From: Hyphomicrobiales bacterium
Lineage (GTDB): Bacteria; Pseudomonadota; Alphaproteobacteria; Rhizobiales; Beijerinckiaceae
Reading direction: 5' to 3'
DNA length: 64,000 nt
Assembly: GCA_900473415.1 (NCBI GenBank)
Contig: UCLR01000032.1
Span: 260,990 to 324,989, forward strand
In this document: positions 36,484 to 44,930 of the stretch, piece after piece
Layout of the letters: each line of letters opens with the position of its first letter
Position numbering within the stretch: position 1 is the stretch's first letter
Notes under the pieces: model-generated
Databases searched by the model: none
What the model was told of the DNA's origin: nothing
The model's input: the letters and a program-made list of their open reading frames with translations, nothing else
Position numbers and translations under genes: made by a program

Positions 36484-36771
36484 ATGGCCCGCCGTTGCGA
36501 ACTGACCGGGAAAGCCACCCTGACCGGCCACCTCGTCAGCCACTCGAACCGCAAGACGAAGACCGTCTTCCGCCCGAACCTCGTGAACGTCACGCTGCAG
36601 TCGGACGCGCTCGGCCGTTCGGTGCGCCTGCGCGTTTCGGCCAACGCCCTGCGCTCGGTCGAGCACCGCGGCGGCCTCGACGCCTTCCTGCTCAAGGCCG
36701 CGGCCGGCGACCTCTCGGTCGGCGCGCTCGCCCTGAAGCGCGACCTCGAGAAGAAGCTCGCCGCCAACTGA
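36484..36771 (+). CDS. rpmB: 50S ribosomal protein L28
   Basis: A 95-residue L28, slightly longer than the ~78-residue E. coli form, as is usual in alphaproteobacteria. It starts [20 protein letters not shown] and has [14 protein letters not shown] (short form [13 protein letters not shown]), the rRNA-binding stretch. AAGGAACG precedes the ATG. It is a single-gene unit with its own promoter, a hairpin in its leader and a strong terminator downstream. Confidence 0.98.
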   Translation: MARRCELTGKATLTGHLVSHSNRKTKTVFRPNLVNVTLQSDALGRSVRLRVSANALRSVEHRGGLDAFLLKAAAGDLSVGALALKRDLEKKLAAN

Positions 36772-36797
36772 GCGGGTTTCCCTTCCGGGTCTGAAGG

Positions 36798-36821
36798 AAG
36801 CGGCCGCGAGGCCGCTTTTTT
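36798..36821 (+). terminator. Intrinsic terminator of rpmB
   Basis: AAGCGGCC, loop GCGA, GGCCGCTT, then a T-run to 36821. It starts 27 bases past the rpmB stop. Confidence 0.9.
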
Positions 36822-36836
36822 CGTTTGTCCGCTCGC

Positions 36837-36930
36837 CGTCATTCTTGCGCGAAGCGCAGCTTCGACCCAAGAATCTCAGGACAGGAAGGCGCTGGTTTCC
36901 CAGACGCTCGGGTCAAGCCCGAGCATGACG
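36837..36930. repeat. Intergenic palindromic repeat, copy C
   Basis: It starts CGTCATTCTTG and ends GGGTCAAGCCCGAGCATGACG in segments; the ends invert each other (CGTCAT/ATGACG), and an inner GACCCAAGAATCTC pairs with the left arm. It lies between convergent rpmB and the phytase-like gene, like copy A. Confidence 0.75.
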
Positions 36931-36941
36931 GCGGAGGTCAA

Positions 36942-37931
36942 TCACGCCAGCTCGAATTCCAGAAGCAGCGTCCGCTGCAGGAAGGAGAAGTTGTCGTCGG
37001 AGACCAGCGTCAGCACGGTGCGCCCTTGCTCCAGATGGACGGCCAACCCCTCCATATTATCGATCTCGTAGCCGAGATCGGCCTCGATCAGGTAAGGCCC
37101 GTCGAGAAGCGATCCGGCCCTCAGGTCACGCCCGGCGATTCGGCGGATGCGCATGCCGACGCCGCGCATCGGCTGGTACCAGCGTTCCAGCAGCAGCATG
37201 TCGCCGGAGGGCAGGAAGGCGAGATCGGTGATGTCGTAGCCGTCATGCCGGACGACGCTGAAGAGCCCCGGCTGCGCGCTCCCGAGAATGAAGCCGAGCG
37301 TCGGCTCGTCTAACTCGCCCGACCGCTCGGCCACGGCGACAAGCGCGCCCTTCAGGGCCCCAACCGGCACGACGCCCAGGGCCTCCAGCCCGCGATTGCG
37401 CGGCAGGCGCTTTGCCTCGCGCGGCACGGGCACTGATCGGGCGCGGGCGTTCATCCCCTGTGCTGCCCAGTCGAAGCGCACGATCTCGTGCCGGCGCTCG
37501 ATCCCGACATAGGCAACGCCATCGGCGATGCACAGGCTTTCTGTATCGAAGAGGCCCGAGCGTGCCAGCGGCCGGCCAGACGTCCCCAGCATCGCCGCCA
37601 TTTCCACGTCTTCGAGCGCGGCCGGCCTGCCGCCCTGGCTGACGAGCTTGCCCGTCAGCCAGTCGCCATGGTCGCTGACGGCCACGATGGCCCCGCCGGC
37701 GCGCCACAGCCCGGACAGACCACCGAACCGCGGATGATTCGAGGAGAGAACGAGCCCACCACGAAACTGGAGCGCACCGAAGCGGCGCTTCTCAGGGTTG
37801 CGCGGCTCGAACGCTGAGATGGGCCGTGCCGAGACGGCGACGGGAAAGCGCGTCTGCTCGGCGGCCTCGGCCGCGCCGGGCAGCGCAAGCGCGCCGAGCC
37901 CAGCGAGAGCCGCACGACGCGTCAGCCGCAT
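36942..37931 (-). CDS. Secreted phytase-like esterase-domain protein (PF13449-like)
   Basis: A 329-residue exported protein with a twin-arginine signal (LTRRAALAGLGALALPG, then AEAAEQ). The mature region is a beta-propeller-like phytase-like domain with FGGLSGLW, FDTESLCIADG, GYDITDLAFLPSGDMLLLE (shortened) and IDNMEGLAVH. The family is often called esterase-like activity of phytase; a real activity has rarely been shown. It follows cobT with a one-base overlap (TGATG) and so is co-transcribed, though no functional link to cobalamin is evident. Confidence 0.87.
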   Translation of the reverse strand: MRLTRRAALAGLGALALPGAAEAAEQTRFPVAVSARPISAFEPRNPEKRRFGALQFRGGLVLSSNHPRFGGLSGLWRAGGAIVAVSDHGDWLTGKLVSQGGRPAALEDVEMAAMLGTSGRPLARSGLFDTESLCIADGVAYVGIERRHEIVRFDWAAQGMNARARSVPVPREAKRLPRNRGLEALGVVPVGALKGALVAVAERSGELDEPTLGFILGSAQPGLFSVVRHDGYDITDLAFLPSGDMLLLERWYQPMRGVGMRIRRIAGRDLRAGSLLDGPYLIEADLGYEIDNMEGLAVHLEQGRTVLTLVSDDNFSFLQRTLLLEFELA

Positions 37932-39829
37932 CAGTGCAGGCGGCGCGAAGCGGGAGCGGAGCGCGAGGGCGCCCCGTCCTCCTCGAAGAGCTCGGCGAGC
38001 TTCTCGGTCATCACCCCGCCGAGTTCCTCCGCATCGACGATGGTGACGGCGCGGCGGTAGTAGCGCGTCACGTCGTGGCCGATGCCGATGGCGATGAGCT
38101 CGACCGGCGAGCGCGTCTCGATCTCGGCGATGACGTGCCGCAGATGCCGCTCCAGATAGTTGCCGGCGTTGACCGACAGCGTCGAATCGTCGACCGGAGC
38201 GCCGTCCGAGATCACCATCAGGATCTTGCGCTGTTCGGGCCGCGCCAGCAGGCGCTTATGCGCCCAGTCCAGCGCCTCGCCGTCGATGTTCTCCTTGAGC
38301 AACCCCTCGCGCATCATCAGCCCGAGATTCTTGCGCGCACGCCGCCAGGGCGCATCGGCCGCCTTGTAGATGATGTGGCGCAGGTCGTTGAGCCTGCCGG
38401 GATTGGCGGGCTTGCCCGATTGCAGCCAGGACTCACGCGCCAGACCGCCCTTCCAGGCGCGGGTGGTGAAGCCCAGCAGCTCGACCTTGACGCCGCAGCG
38501 CTCCAGCGTCCGCGCCAGGATGTCTGCGCAGGTCGCCGCCACCGTGATCGGCCGGCCGCGCATCGAGCCGGAATTGTCGATCAGCAGCGTCACCACCGTG
38601 TCGCGGAAGTTCACGTCCGATTCCTGCCGGAAGGAGAGCGGCTGGAACGGGTCGATGATGATGCGCGGCAGGCGCGCGGGATCGAGCGCGCCCTCTTCCA
38701 GGTCGAACTGCCAGGAGCGGTTCTGCTGGGCCATCAGGCGCCGCTGCAGACGGTTGGCGAGCCGCGCCACCACGCCCTGCAGATGGGCGAGCTGCTTGTC
38801 GAGATAGGCTCTGAGCCGCGTCAGCTCCTCGGCATCGCAAAGTTCTTCGGCCGTGACGATCTCGTCGAACTTGGTCGTATAGGCCTTGTAGTCGGTCTGG
38901 GGCCGCTCGTTGCCGCGGCCCTCGCGCGGGCGCGGCGCCTCGCCGGCCTCCTCGGATTCGGAGCTTTCATCCTCCTCGTCCCAGTCGCCTGCCGGTGCGT
39001 CGGTCGCCTCGGAGGCGCCCTCCTGCAGCTCCTCGGTTGCGTCCTCGCTGACCTCGACCTCGGAACGGTCGGCCCCGCTCTCCTGCTCGGCTTCGCCTTC
39101 CTGCTGCTGCTGATCCTCGGAGGACTGGTCCTGGTTGTCCTCGTCCTCTTCCGATTCGTCGCCCTGCGCCGTCTGATCGGCCATGTCGAGCGCGGCCAGC
39201 ATGTCGCGCACCGTGCGGGCGAAGCCGCGCTGATCCTCGATCGCCTTCGAGAGCCGGTCGAGATCGCTGCCCGCCTTGGCCTCGATCTGCTCGCGCCAGA
39301 GCTCGACGATCTTCTCGGCCGCCTTGGGCGGCTTCAAGCCAGTCAGCCTCTCGCGCACCATCAGCGCCAGCGCATCCTCCAGCGGCGCGTCGGCCCGGTC
39401 GGTGATCTCCTCGTAGCGCCCGCCACGATGGTAGCGGTCCTCCAGCATCGCGGTAATGTTGCCGGCCATGCCGGACATACGCCGCGAGCCGATCGATTCG
39501 ACGCGCGCCTGCTCGACGGCATCGAAGACGGCACGCGCGGCATCACCCTCCGGCGCCGCGCGGCGATGGATCGTCGCGTCGTGGCAGGCGAGCCTGAGCG
39601 CCATCGAATCGGCATGGCCGCGCAGGATCGCGACATCGCCGGCGGCGAGCTTGCGCGGCGGTTCGGGCAGGCGCGCCCGCTCGCCGACCAGCGAAGGCTT
39701 GTCGGCCGCGAAGACGATTTCCATCTCCGGCTTCCGCGCAATCGCCTTCATCGCGCCCGAGATCGCCCGCTTGAGCGGCTCGGCCGGGGCTTCCTTCGGC
39801 GTTCCAGGCTTGCGGTTCGAGATGCTCAT
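37931..39829 (-). CDS. cobT: Cobaltochelatase subunit CobT
   Basis: A 632-residue CobT of the aerobic cobalamin pathway, which with CobS forms the AAA+/VWA chaperone that helps CobN insert cobalt into hydrogenobyrinic acid a,c-diamide. The N-terminal domain is followed by a very acidic linker (residues ~220-310, runs of Glu/Asp/Gln). The C-terminal VWA domain carries the MIDAS motif DNSGSM and [12 protein letters not shown]. Two genes (GNAT and GFA) separate it from cobS. It overlaps the GNAT gene by four bases. Confidence 0.97.
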   Translation of the reverse strand: MSISNRKPGTPKEAPAEPLKRAISGAMKAIARKPEMEIVFAADKPSLVGERARLPEPPRKLAAGDVAILRGHADSMALRLACHDATIHRRAAPEGDAARAVFDAVEQARVESIGSRRMSGMAGNITAMLEDRYHRGGRYEEITDRADAPLEDALALMVRERLTGLKPPKAAEKIVELWREQIEAKAGSDLDRLSKAIEDQRGFARTVRDMLAALDMADQTAQGDESEEDEDNQDQSSEDQQQQEGEAEQESGADRSEVEVSEDATEELQEGASEATDAPAGDWDEEDESSESEEAGEAPRPREGRGNERPQTDYKAYTTKFDEIVTAEELCDAEELTRLRAYLDKQLAHLQGVVARLANRLQRRLMAQQNRSWQFDLEEGALDPARLPRIIIDPFQPLSFRQESDVNFRDTVVTLLIDNSGSMRGRPITVAATCADILARTLERCGVKVELLGFTTRAWKGGLARESWLQSGKPANPGRLNDLRHIIYKAADAPWRRARKNLGLMMREGLLKENIDGEALDWAHKRLLARPEQRKILMVISDGAPVDDSTLSVNAGNYLERHLRHVIAEIETRSPVELIAIGIGHDVTRYYRRAVTIVDAEELGGVMTEKLAELFEEDGAPSRSAPASRRLH

Positions 39830-40242
39830 AGCGCCTTCGTGAAGTAGTGCATCGTTTCACCCGCCACCGGATAGTTTTCCATCCGGCCGCATTCGCGATA
39901 GCCGAGGCGCGGATAGAATTTCGGCGCCTGGATGCTCATCGTCCCGAGATAGACGCCCTTGGCGCCATGCTCCCGCGCTTCCTGCTCGGCGCGCGCCACC
40001 AGCGCCTCGCCCAACCCTTCACCACGATGCGCCTCGTCGATCCAGAGCAGATCGACATAGAGCCATTCCCATTTCAGCTCGCCGACGAGGCCACCGACGA
40101 TCGAGCCGCTCTCGTCGCGCAGGCTGATCGCCAGCGGCTTGGTGTTGCGAGGGCCGACTTTCGCCTCGTTATGCGCGCTCAGGCCCCGCACAACCGCGGC
40201 GCGCGTCTCGTCCTGGCCGGGCTCGACCGCGATCGCAATCAT
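39826..40242 (-). CDS. GNAT family N-acetyltransferase
   Basis: A 138-residue single-domain GNAT with the acetyl-CoA motif [17 protein letters not shown] and the C-terminal [16 protein letters not shown]. It is compact, with no extra domains. It lies between the GFA-family gene (8-base gap) and cobT (4-base overlap), which puts it inside the cobS-cobT transcript. The acceptor is unknown. Confidence 0.9.
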   Translation of the reverse strand: MIAIAVEPGQDETRAAVVRGLSAHNEAKVGPRNTKPLAISLRDESGSIVGGLVGELKWEWLYVDLLWIDEAHRGEGLGEALVARAEQEAREHGAKGVYLGTMSIQAPKFYPRLGYRECGRMENYPVAGETMHYFTKAL

Positions 40243-40250
40243 CGCCCCTC

Positions 40251-40601
40251 CTAGCGCGAACGCCCGTCATACGCCGTCGGCGTGAGTTCCCCCGGCTCGA
40301 CGCCGGCGAGGCAGCGCACATTGACGGCGACCGTCGGCGTTCCGTCTGGCGCATTCGCTTTGGCGAAGGATTCGATGCCGCAGGTCTCACAGAAGAGATG
40401 CTGGATCTTCTGCGTGTTGAACCGGTACTCGGTCAGCGCATCCTCGCCCTTGGTCAGGGTGAAGGCCGTCGCCGGCGAGAAGGTCAGGATCGAGCCGCGG
40501 CGCTGGCAGTAGGAGCAATTGCAGGTCAGCGTCCGTCCGAGATCGGTCTCGACCTCGAAGGCGACGCGTCCACAATGGCAGCTACCCTCATAGCGCGCCA
40601 T
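40251..40601 (-). CDS. GFA-family zinc protein (CENP-V/GFA domain)
   Basis: A 116-residue protein of the glutathione-dependent formaldehyde-activating/CENP-V family. Zinc-binding cysteines appear as CHCG (8-11), CNCSYC and CETCG, the expected CxC...CxxC pattern. Many family members have no demonstrated formaldehyde activity. It starts 13 bases after cobS and 8 bases before the GNAT gene, so it is part of the same operon. Confidence 0.92.
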   Translation of the reverse strand: MARYEGSCHCGRVAFEVETDLGRTLTCNCSYCQRRGSILTFSPATAFTLTKGEDALTEYRFNTQKIQHLFCETCGIESFAKANAPDGTPTVAVNVRCLAGVEPGELTPTAYDGRSR

Positions 40602-40614
40602 GGCTCAGGCTCCC

Positions 40615-41601
40615 TCAGCTCAGCACGACATTCGCCGCGCTCTCCGGCAGCTCCTTGCCGAAGGAACGCTGGAAGAACTCAGCCACCAGCGTGCGCTCCA
40701 TCTCGTCGCACTTGTTGAGGAAAGTGACGCGGAAGGCGAAGCCGATATCGCCGAAGATCGCCGCGTTCTCCGCCCAGGTGATGACCGTGCGCGGGCTCAT
40801 GACCGTCGAGAGATCGCCGTTCATGAAGGCGTTGCGGGTGAGGTCGGCGACGCGGACCATCTTGTTGACGATGTCCTTGCCGTCCGGCGCCTTCTGGTAG
40901 TGCTTCGACTTCGCGAGGACGATCGCGACCTCGTTATCGTGCGGCAGGTAGTTCAGCGTGGTGACGATCGACCAGCGGTCCATCTGGCCCTGGTTGATCT
41001 GCTGCGTGCCGTGATAGAGGCCCGAGGTGTCACCGAGGCCGACCGTGTTGGCGGTGGCGAAGAGCCGGAAGGCGGGGTGAGGACGGATGACGCGCTTCTG
41101 GTCGAGCAGCGTCAGCTTGCCGGACTGCTCCAGGATGCGCTGGATCACGAACATCACGTCCGGGCGGCCGGCGTCATACTCGTCGAAGACGAGCGCGATA
41201 TTGTTCTGCAGCGCCCAGGGCAGGATGCCGTCCTGGAACTCGGTGACCTGCTTGCCTTCCTTGAGCACGATCGCGTCCTTGCCGACGAGATCGAGGCGCG
41301 AGACGTGGCTGTCGAGGTTGACGCGCACGCAGGGCCAGTTCAGCCGGGCGGCGACCTGCTCGATATGGGTCGACTTACCCGTGCCGTGATAGCCCGAGAT
41401 CATGACGCGGCGGTTGTGTGCGAAGCCGGCCAGGATCGCCAGCGTCGTGTCACGGTCGAAGCGGTAGTCCGGGTCGAAATCGGGCACATGCGCTTCGGTC
41501 TCGGAATAGGCAGGTACCTCGAGGTCCGAATCGATGCCGAAGGTCTGCCGCACCGAAAGCTTCATGTCGGGCAGGCCGGGCGCGTTCGTCGTCGTCATCA
41601 T
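40615..41601 (-). CDS. cobS: Cobaltochelatase subunit CobS
   Basis: A 328-residue AAA+ ATPase, MoxR-like, with Walker [10 protein letters not shown] and Walker B-type VFDEYDAG. The N-terminal tail ([19 protein letters not shown], kept short) is typical of CobS. With CobT it drives ATP-dependent cobalt insertion by CobN. cobN itself is not in the window. No cobalamin riboswitch was found in the 166 bases upstream. Confidence 0.97.
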   Translation of the reverse strand: MMTTTNAPGLPDMKLSVRQTFGIDSDLEVPAYSETEAHVPDFDPDYRFDRDTTLAILAGFAHNRRVMISGYHGTGKSTHIEQVAARLNWPCVRVNLDSHVSRLDLVGKDAIVLKEGKQVTEFQDGILPWALQNNIALVFDEYDAGRPDVMFVIQRILEQSGKLTLLDQKRVIRPHPAFRLFATANTVGLGDTSGLYHGTQQINQGQMDRWSIVTTLNYLPHDNEVAIVLAKSKHYQKAPDGKDIVNKMVRVADLTRNAFMNGDLSTVMSPRTVITWAENAAIFGDIGFAFRVTFLNKCDEMERTLVAEFFQRSFGKELPESAANVVLS

Positions 41602-41767
41602 CTTGTCTCCGGGCGCAGGGCCGTGGCCGGCTTACTGCCGGTTACCCAGTGCCGACCGAGGAGGGAGGCGGATCATCCCTCATTAGAGCGAAAGACCGAA
41701 ACCGGCAATTCGCAAAGCTGCAACCCGGCCCTCGCAAAGGGCATGCCGGCTCACCGTTTTCGCGGGT

Positions 41768-42913
41768 TCAAACGCGCTCGGCCAGAAGCTGTTTCACGAT
41801 TGCGGCGGCATTGCGCGCGCCATCGACGGCAAGCGCCGAAACCGGCGGAATCCGACCGATCGCGGCTGCAACCGCGGCAACGAGCCCGACAGGCGTCACT
41901 GCATCCCCGCCCGAGAGCCGCAGGCACAGCGCGAGCCCGGCCTGTTCCATCGACTCCGCGCGGATCGCCTGCTCCGTCTCGCTGCCCGCATCGAAGGGCA
42001 CGACGATGGCGGGGCGCCGGGCCGCGACGAGACCGAGCACCGTGTTGTAGCCGGCCTGGCTGATCGAAACCGCGCAACCTGCCAGAAGCGCCGGAAAATC
42101 CGGCCTGACGCGCTCGACCACGACATGGCCGGGCGCATCGGTGGCAAGCCGGCGGAATGCGTCCTCGCCCACGCCACGACCCACGAGGATGCGCCAGCGC
42201 CAGTCGACCGAGCCCAGTCGTGCCGCAGCGATAGCGAGCCTGAACAATGGCAGGGCAGCTGCCGAACCGCCGCCGGAGACGAGGATTTCGCCGTTCTCGA
42301 CGGCCGGGGCCGCGGCCGGCGTCTCCGCCAGATAGCCCGTATAACGCAGCTTCGCCGCAAGCCCCGCATCGACCGGCCACGAGCGATCGAGGGGCAGGAA
42401 AGCGGCGTCGCCATGGACCAGAACGGCCTCGAAGAGCCGCGCGATCCGCTCATGTGCCTGCGGGATCCGTGAAGCGCGCGGGCGAACCAGCACATCCCTC
42501 ACCGAGGACAGCACCAGAGCCTTCGGATTGGCTGCCCTCGCAGCCGCGATCAGGGCGAGGAACTCGTTCGCGAGCTGTCGGCGACCGAAGGGGAAATGTT
42601 CGGTGACGACAACATCGGGCCGTAAATCCGTCGCCAGCTCTTCCAGGCGCGAAATACGGGCAGTGCCACGTTCGGTCGTGGCCGGCTGCCCGTCCTCGTC
42701 GAGCAGGCTGCGGAAGTCGACGCCCTCCGTCCGAACCGGCGGCAACTGAACGAAGGCGAACGGCTCCTTATCCATCGCCCGCAAGGGCATGCCGCCGCTC
42801 GCCAGCGTCACCGAGAAGCCCGCAGCCGCCAGCGCACGCGCCAGATTGGCGGCCCGGACCAGATGGCCCGAGCCAAGCAGATGCGTGACAGCGATGAGAA
42901 CCGTCCCGCTCAT
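41768..42913 (-). CDS. MurG-like glycosyltransferase (GT28 C-terminal type)
   Basis: A 381-residue GT-B protein. The N-terminal lobe has THLLGSGHLVRAANLARAL and the C-terminal nucleotide-sugar site has SISQAGYNTVLGLVAARR with PFDAGSETEQ. The layout matches the MurG-like protein encoded at 58239-59519, so the two are probably related. It lies at the end of a leftward group with a GT4 enzyme and a methyltransferase-like protein, joined by 4-base overlaps. The sugar and acceptor are unknown; a surface polysaccharide is plausible. Confidence 0.88.
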   Translation of the reverse strand: MSGTVLIAVTHLLGSGHLVRAANLARALAAAGFSVTLASGGMPLRAMDKEPFAFVQLPPVRTEGVDFRSLLDEDGQPATTERGTARISRLEELATDLRPDVVVTEHFPFGRRQLANEFLALIAAARAANPKALVLSSVRDVLVRPRASRIPQAHERIARLFEAVLVHGDAAFLPLDRSWPVDAGLAAKLRYTGYLAETPAAAPAVENGEILVSGGGSAAALPLFRLAIAAARLGSVDWRWRILVGRGVGEDAFRRLATDAPGHVVVERVRPDFPALLAGCAVSISQAGYNTVLGLVAARRPAIVVPFDAGSETEQAIRAESMEQAGLALCLRLSGGDAVTPVGLVAAVAAAIGRIPPVSALAVDGARNAAAIVKQLLAERV

Positions 42914-44163
42914 GCGGCCTCGTGACCGGCTGAGGCCCGCAGCATCGCCGCAACCCGATCGAGCCCCGCCGCGGCCGAGAAGGAGGTGCTGAGCCGCGCG
43001 AAGGCGGCTTCGCCGAGCGCCGCCCGCCGCTCGGGCGAGGCGGCCAGTTCCGCGAGCGCGGCGGCGAGCGCAGCAGGATCGCCCGGCGGCACCAGTAGCC
43101 CCTCGACACCGGGGCGAACGAATTCGGGAATACCGGCAAAATCCGTCGCCACGATGGGCAGGCCCTGGCTCGCCGCCTCCATCACCACATTAGGCAAGCC
43201 GTCGCGATCGCCATTACCTGCCTGTTTCGAGGGCAAGACGAAGAGATCGGCAGCACTCAGCACCGCGACGACATCGTCCTGCGCCTTGGGGCCCGCCCAG
43301 ACGATGCGATCAGCGAAACCGAGCGTCTTCGCCTTCTCTTGCAACGCCTTCAGCATCTCACCGCCGCCGATATGCGTGAGGCGCCAATGCAGCGTACTGG
43401 GCAGCCGCGACAGCGCCTCAAGCAGATCGTCGAAGCCCTTCTTGGCCACCGCACGCCCGATGGTGACGATGCGCAGCGGATCGGCCGGATCGGAACCGTT
43501 CCGCATCGAGCGGCTGCCGGGCGCCGGGAAGCGGGCGAGATCAAGCCCGTGATAGACCAGCGCGACCTTATCCGCCCGGTCGGCGAGCCGCTCCAGTTCG
43601 CGATGCCCGTCGGCCGTGCAGGTCACGCCCCAGGCTGCATCAGTGATCTTCTCGCGCCGCTCCCAGTCCGGCGTGGTCCAGATGTCCTTGGCATGGGCCG
43701 AGAATGACCAGCTCAGCCCGCGCAGCAGCGCCGCATAACGGATGACCGAGGCCGGCGTATGCAGGTAGTGGACATGCAGATGCGCGATGTCCGCCGGTAG
43801 CTCCCGCGCCATGACGCAGGCCTGGCCGAAGCGGCGCAGGCGGTTCCGCGTGCGGTCGCGAGCGAGATCACGCAGGAAGATCGGCAGGAGCCGGATGAGG
43901 CCCGGCCTGAGCAGTGCCGCGAGAGCGCCGCGCAGGACCCGCCCCGGCTCGTCGTGCAGATATTCCGGCAGGTAGCGCACCGGCGCCGCGATCTGGCCAT
44001 GCATCAGATGCCGCGCCCCATCGGTCGGATGGCGTAGCGACCAGATCTCAAAGGCAAGCCCGCGCTGCTGCAGCCCGAGCAGCTCCTGCGCGATGAAGGT
44101 CTCCGACAGGCGCGGATAGCCCTTCATCGCCACCGCGATGCGCGGCTTGCCCCCTGCGCTCAT
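42910..44163 (-). CDS. GT4-family glycosyltransferase
   Basis: A 417-residue GT-B enzyme resembling colanic-acid/exopolysaccharide glycosyltransferases. The N-terminus KGYPRLSETFIAQELLGLQ, and the C-terminal donor site DLFVLPSKQAGNGDRDGLPN, then NVVMEAASQGLPIVATD, are typical (E-x7-E variant). It probably adds a sugar to a lipid-linked or surface glycan at the cytoplasmic membrane. It overlaps both neighbours by four bases. Confidence 0.92.
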   Translation of the reverse strand: MSAGGKPRIAVAMKGYPRLSETFIAQELLGLQQRGLAFEIWSLRHPTDGARHLMHGQIAAPVRYLPEYLHDEPGRVLRGALAALLRPGLIRLLPIFLRDLARDRTRNRLRRFGQACVMARELPADIAHLHVHYLHTPASVIRYAALLRGLSWSFSAHAKDIWTTPDWERREKITDAAWGVTCTADGHRELERLADRADKVALVYHGLDLARFPAPGSRSMRNGSDPADPLRIVTIGRAVAKKGFDDLLEALSRLPSTLHWRLTHIGGGEMLKALQEKAKTLGFADRIVWAGPKAQDDVVAVLSAADLFVLPSKQAGNGDRDGLPNVVMEAASQGLPIVATDFAGIPEFVRPGVEGLLVPPGDPAALAAALAELAASPERRAALGEAAFARLSTSFSAAAGLDRVAAMLRASAGHEAA

Positions 44164-44819
44164 CGCCGGCCGATCAGCATGAAGCGCGTATAGTTCTTTG
44201 TCGGCCGAGCCCCAGCGAACCAGACCTCGCCGAGGTTGGCCTGTTCGCGGAAGGCGTCGAGCGACGATACGCAGCTGCGATGATCCGGCTCGCGGAAGTA
44301 GTCGTTCGACTGCAACACCAACGGCAGCCCCTTCGGCAGCGTCGCCACCCAGCCCGGCACGTCTTCGAGATGCTCGCAGCTCGTATTGATGACGAGCCCG
44401 GGGGCCGGCGCCTGCGCCGCGAAATCGACCGCCATCATATCGGCCGTCACCGCCCGGAACCGCCCTGCCGCGACATGGCGGTGGTTCAGCGTCTGCGCGA
44501 CCGGCGCGCAGCCAGGGTCGATATCGAGGCTCACCACCTCGGAGATCGACAGGCGCTCATCTTCGAGCAACAGCGCACCGAGCACACCGTACCAGGCGCC
44601 GAGCACCCAGACCGGGCCCTCGGGCTTGGGTAAGCTTTCGGCGAGTGCCTCGACCAGCCACTGCTTCGAGGCGATCTGCTTGTGGTTGCAGGCGATCGAG
44701 AGGTCCGGCGCGGCCGCCTTGCCGTAAAGGCGCGCGACATCGGCGACGATGCGGTTGCCTGACAGCGCAGCCATGCCGCGCAACAGATCGTGGAAGGCCT
44801 CGTTAGGGTCTGTACTCAT
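44160..44819 (-). CDS. Class I SAM-dependent methyltransferase-like protein
   Basis: A 219-residue protein from ATG 44819 (MSTDPNEAFHDLLRGM). A Rossmann-like glycine pattern (WVLGAWYGVLGALLL) and a following acidic strand end (VVSLDIDPGCAP) suggest S-adenosylmethionine binding; INTSCEHLEDVPGW fits motif IV. Sequence identity to a named methyltransferase is not certain. It starts the methyltransferase/GT4/GT28 group, 111 bases downstream of the CyaC-like cyclase gene, and may modify the glycan they make. Confidence 0.72.
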   Translation of the reverse strand: MSTDPNEAFHDLLRGMAALSGNRIVADVARLYGKAAAPDLSIACNHKQIASKQWLVEALAESLPKPEGPVWVLGAWYGVLGALLLEDERLSISEVVSLDIDPGCAPVAQTLNHRHVAAGRFRAVTADMMAVDFAAQAPAPGLVINTSCEHLEDVPGWVATLPKGLPLVLQSNDYFREPDHRSCVSSLDAFREQANLGEVWFAGARPTKNYTRFMLIGRR

Positions 44820-44930
44820 CGGGGCGCAGTTCTGACGCAAGGCCTTTGGTCGGGTGGGCAACAGCGTGGTCGCCGCAAACCGTCCGGTTTGCAAGCCCGC
44901 GCGCGCCACTCACTGACCAAAAGACGGGCT

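Noticed and set aside
41602..41767. Possible cobalamin riboswitch upstream of cobS
   Set aside because: I found no B12-box-like sequence or matching folding pattern in the 166-base spacer.
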